A stretch of DNA of 7,162 nt. Source: an uncultured Clostridia bacterium (GTDB lineage Bacteria > Bacillota_A > Clostridia > TANB77 > CAG-508). Position 1 is the first letter of the stretch. Each line of letters opens with the position of its first letter. The notes beneath the pieces were generated by a model that was not told the DNA's origin, made no database searches, and was given only the letters and a program-made list of their open reading frames with translations. The stretch covers positions 1 to 7,162 of the forward strand of contig CAQOYX010000078.1 of assembly GCA_948852375.1 (NCBI GenBank), in the 5' to 3' direction. The translations under genes were made by a program, and so were the position numbers. Below, piece after piece: positions 7,002 to 7,162 of the stretch.

Positions 7002-7162
7002 CTAATGCGAGCTTCTTTTACTTATTTCTTCTAACTTTTTTACTTTCTTCTTTTGTTCATCTAAACTTACCCATGCAAAATATGAGCATACAAATTCACC
7101 ATATTTTGTAGTATCTTCTCCTGCTTCTGTCCCAAATTTTTGTCTTGCCTTATTTGTTTGTT
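7002..7162 (-). CDS. C-terminal fragment of an unrecognised protein (cut by the window edge)
   Basis: An open frame enters from the right edge and runs for 52 codons to a TAG at 7002-7004. The visible residues begin QTNKARQKFG and include a stretch with Cys, Trp and several aromatics (GEFVCSYFAWVSLDEQ), then a charged, probably helical lysine/glutamate tail (KKKVKKLEEISKRS). Composition and codon use (AGA, AAA and GAA heavy) look like the neighbouring genes. It is followed by a terminator-like stem-loop, as expected for the end of a transcription unit. I do not recognise a family; with no N-terminus in view no function is proposed. Confidence 0.55.
   Translation of the reverse strand, partial: QTNKARQKFGTEAGEDTTKYGEFVCSYFAWVSLDEQKKKVKKLEEISKRSSH

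Noticed and set aside
1740..7162. TGA read as tryptophan (alternative code), prompted by the lack of TGA stops in intact genes
   Set aside because: Only seven gene ends are visible, tryptophan is coded by TGG, and no in-frame TGA occurs inside any gene, so there is no positive evidence.

Overview
The window is very A+T-rich DNA with strong AAGGAGG-type ribosome binding sites. It carries the gene order rlmN - prpC - prkC - rsgA - rpe, all on the minus strand. That order is a classic Firmicutes cluster (B. subtilis rlmN-prpC-prkC-cpgA-rpe), so the source is most likely a low-GC Firmicute, probably a member of the Clostridia. Arginine is coded mostly by AGA, with a few CGA and CGT. Every gene whose end is visible stops at TAA or TAG.

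Layout in the direction of transcription, from right to left: the C-terminal end of an unrecognised gene (7162-7002); a 311-base gap with a strong stem-loop (6855-6890); rlmN (6690-5662); prpC, a PP2C phosphatase (5582-4851); prkC, a PASTA Ser/Thr kinase (about 4744-2786); a 159-base gap with a perfect 9-bp hairpin; rsgA, a ribosome-assembly GTPase (2626-1740); rpe (1746-1084), whose start overlaps the rsgA stop; and an ABC-transporter ATPase (912-16), whose membrane partner probably lies just beyond the left edge.

The genes form a translation and growth-control block. RlmN methylates 23S rRNA and tRNA, PrkC/PrpC is a kinase/phosphatase pair that senses cell-wall signals, and RsgA matures the 30S subunit. 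In B. subtilis the RsgA orthologue CpgA is a reported PrkC substrate. Rpe is a pentose phosphate enzyme that traditionally follows rsgA.

The most striking observation is in rsgA. The coding sequence is interrupted by two single-base insertions, both an extra C on the coding strand. Each sits exactly at a codon boundary, directly before the codon of an invariant glycine: Gly of the P-loop GKS (2119) and Gly of the G3 motif DTPGF (1971). Each creates the sequence A-C-GG and hence an in-frame CGG. CGG is found in frame nowhere else in the roughly 2,000 codons of this window. Skipping both bases restores a complete 294-residue RsgA with all G motifs and the zinc site. This could be a coincidence of errors, a young pseudogene, or +1 recoding at a poorly decoded CGG codon. 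The sequence alone cannot decide between these.
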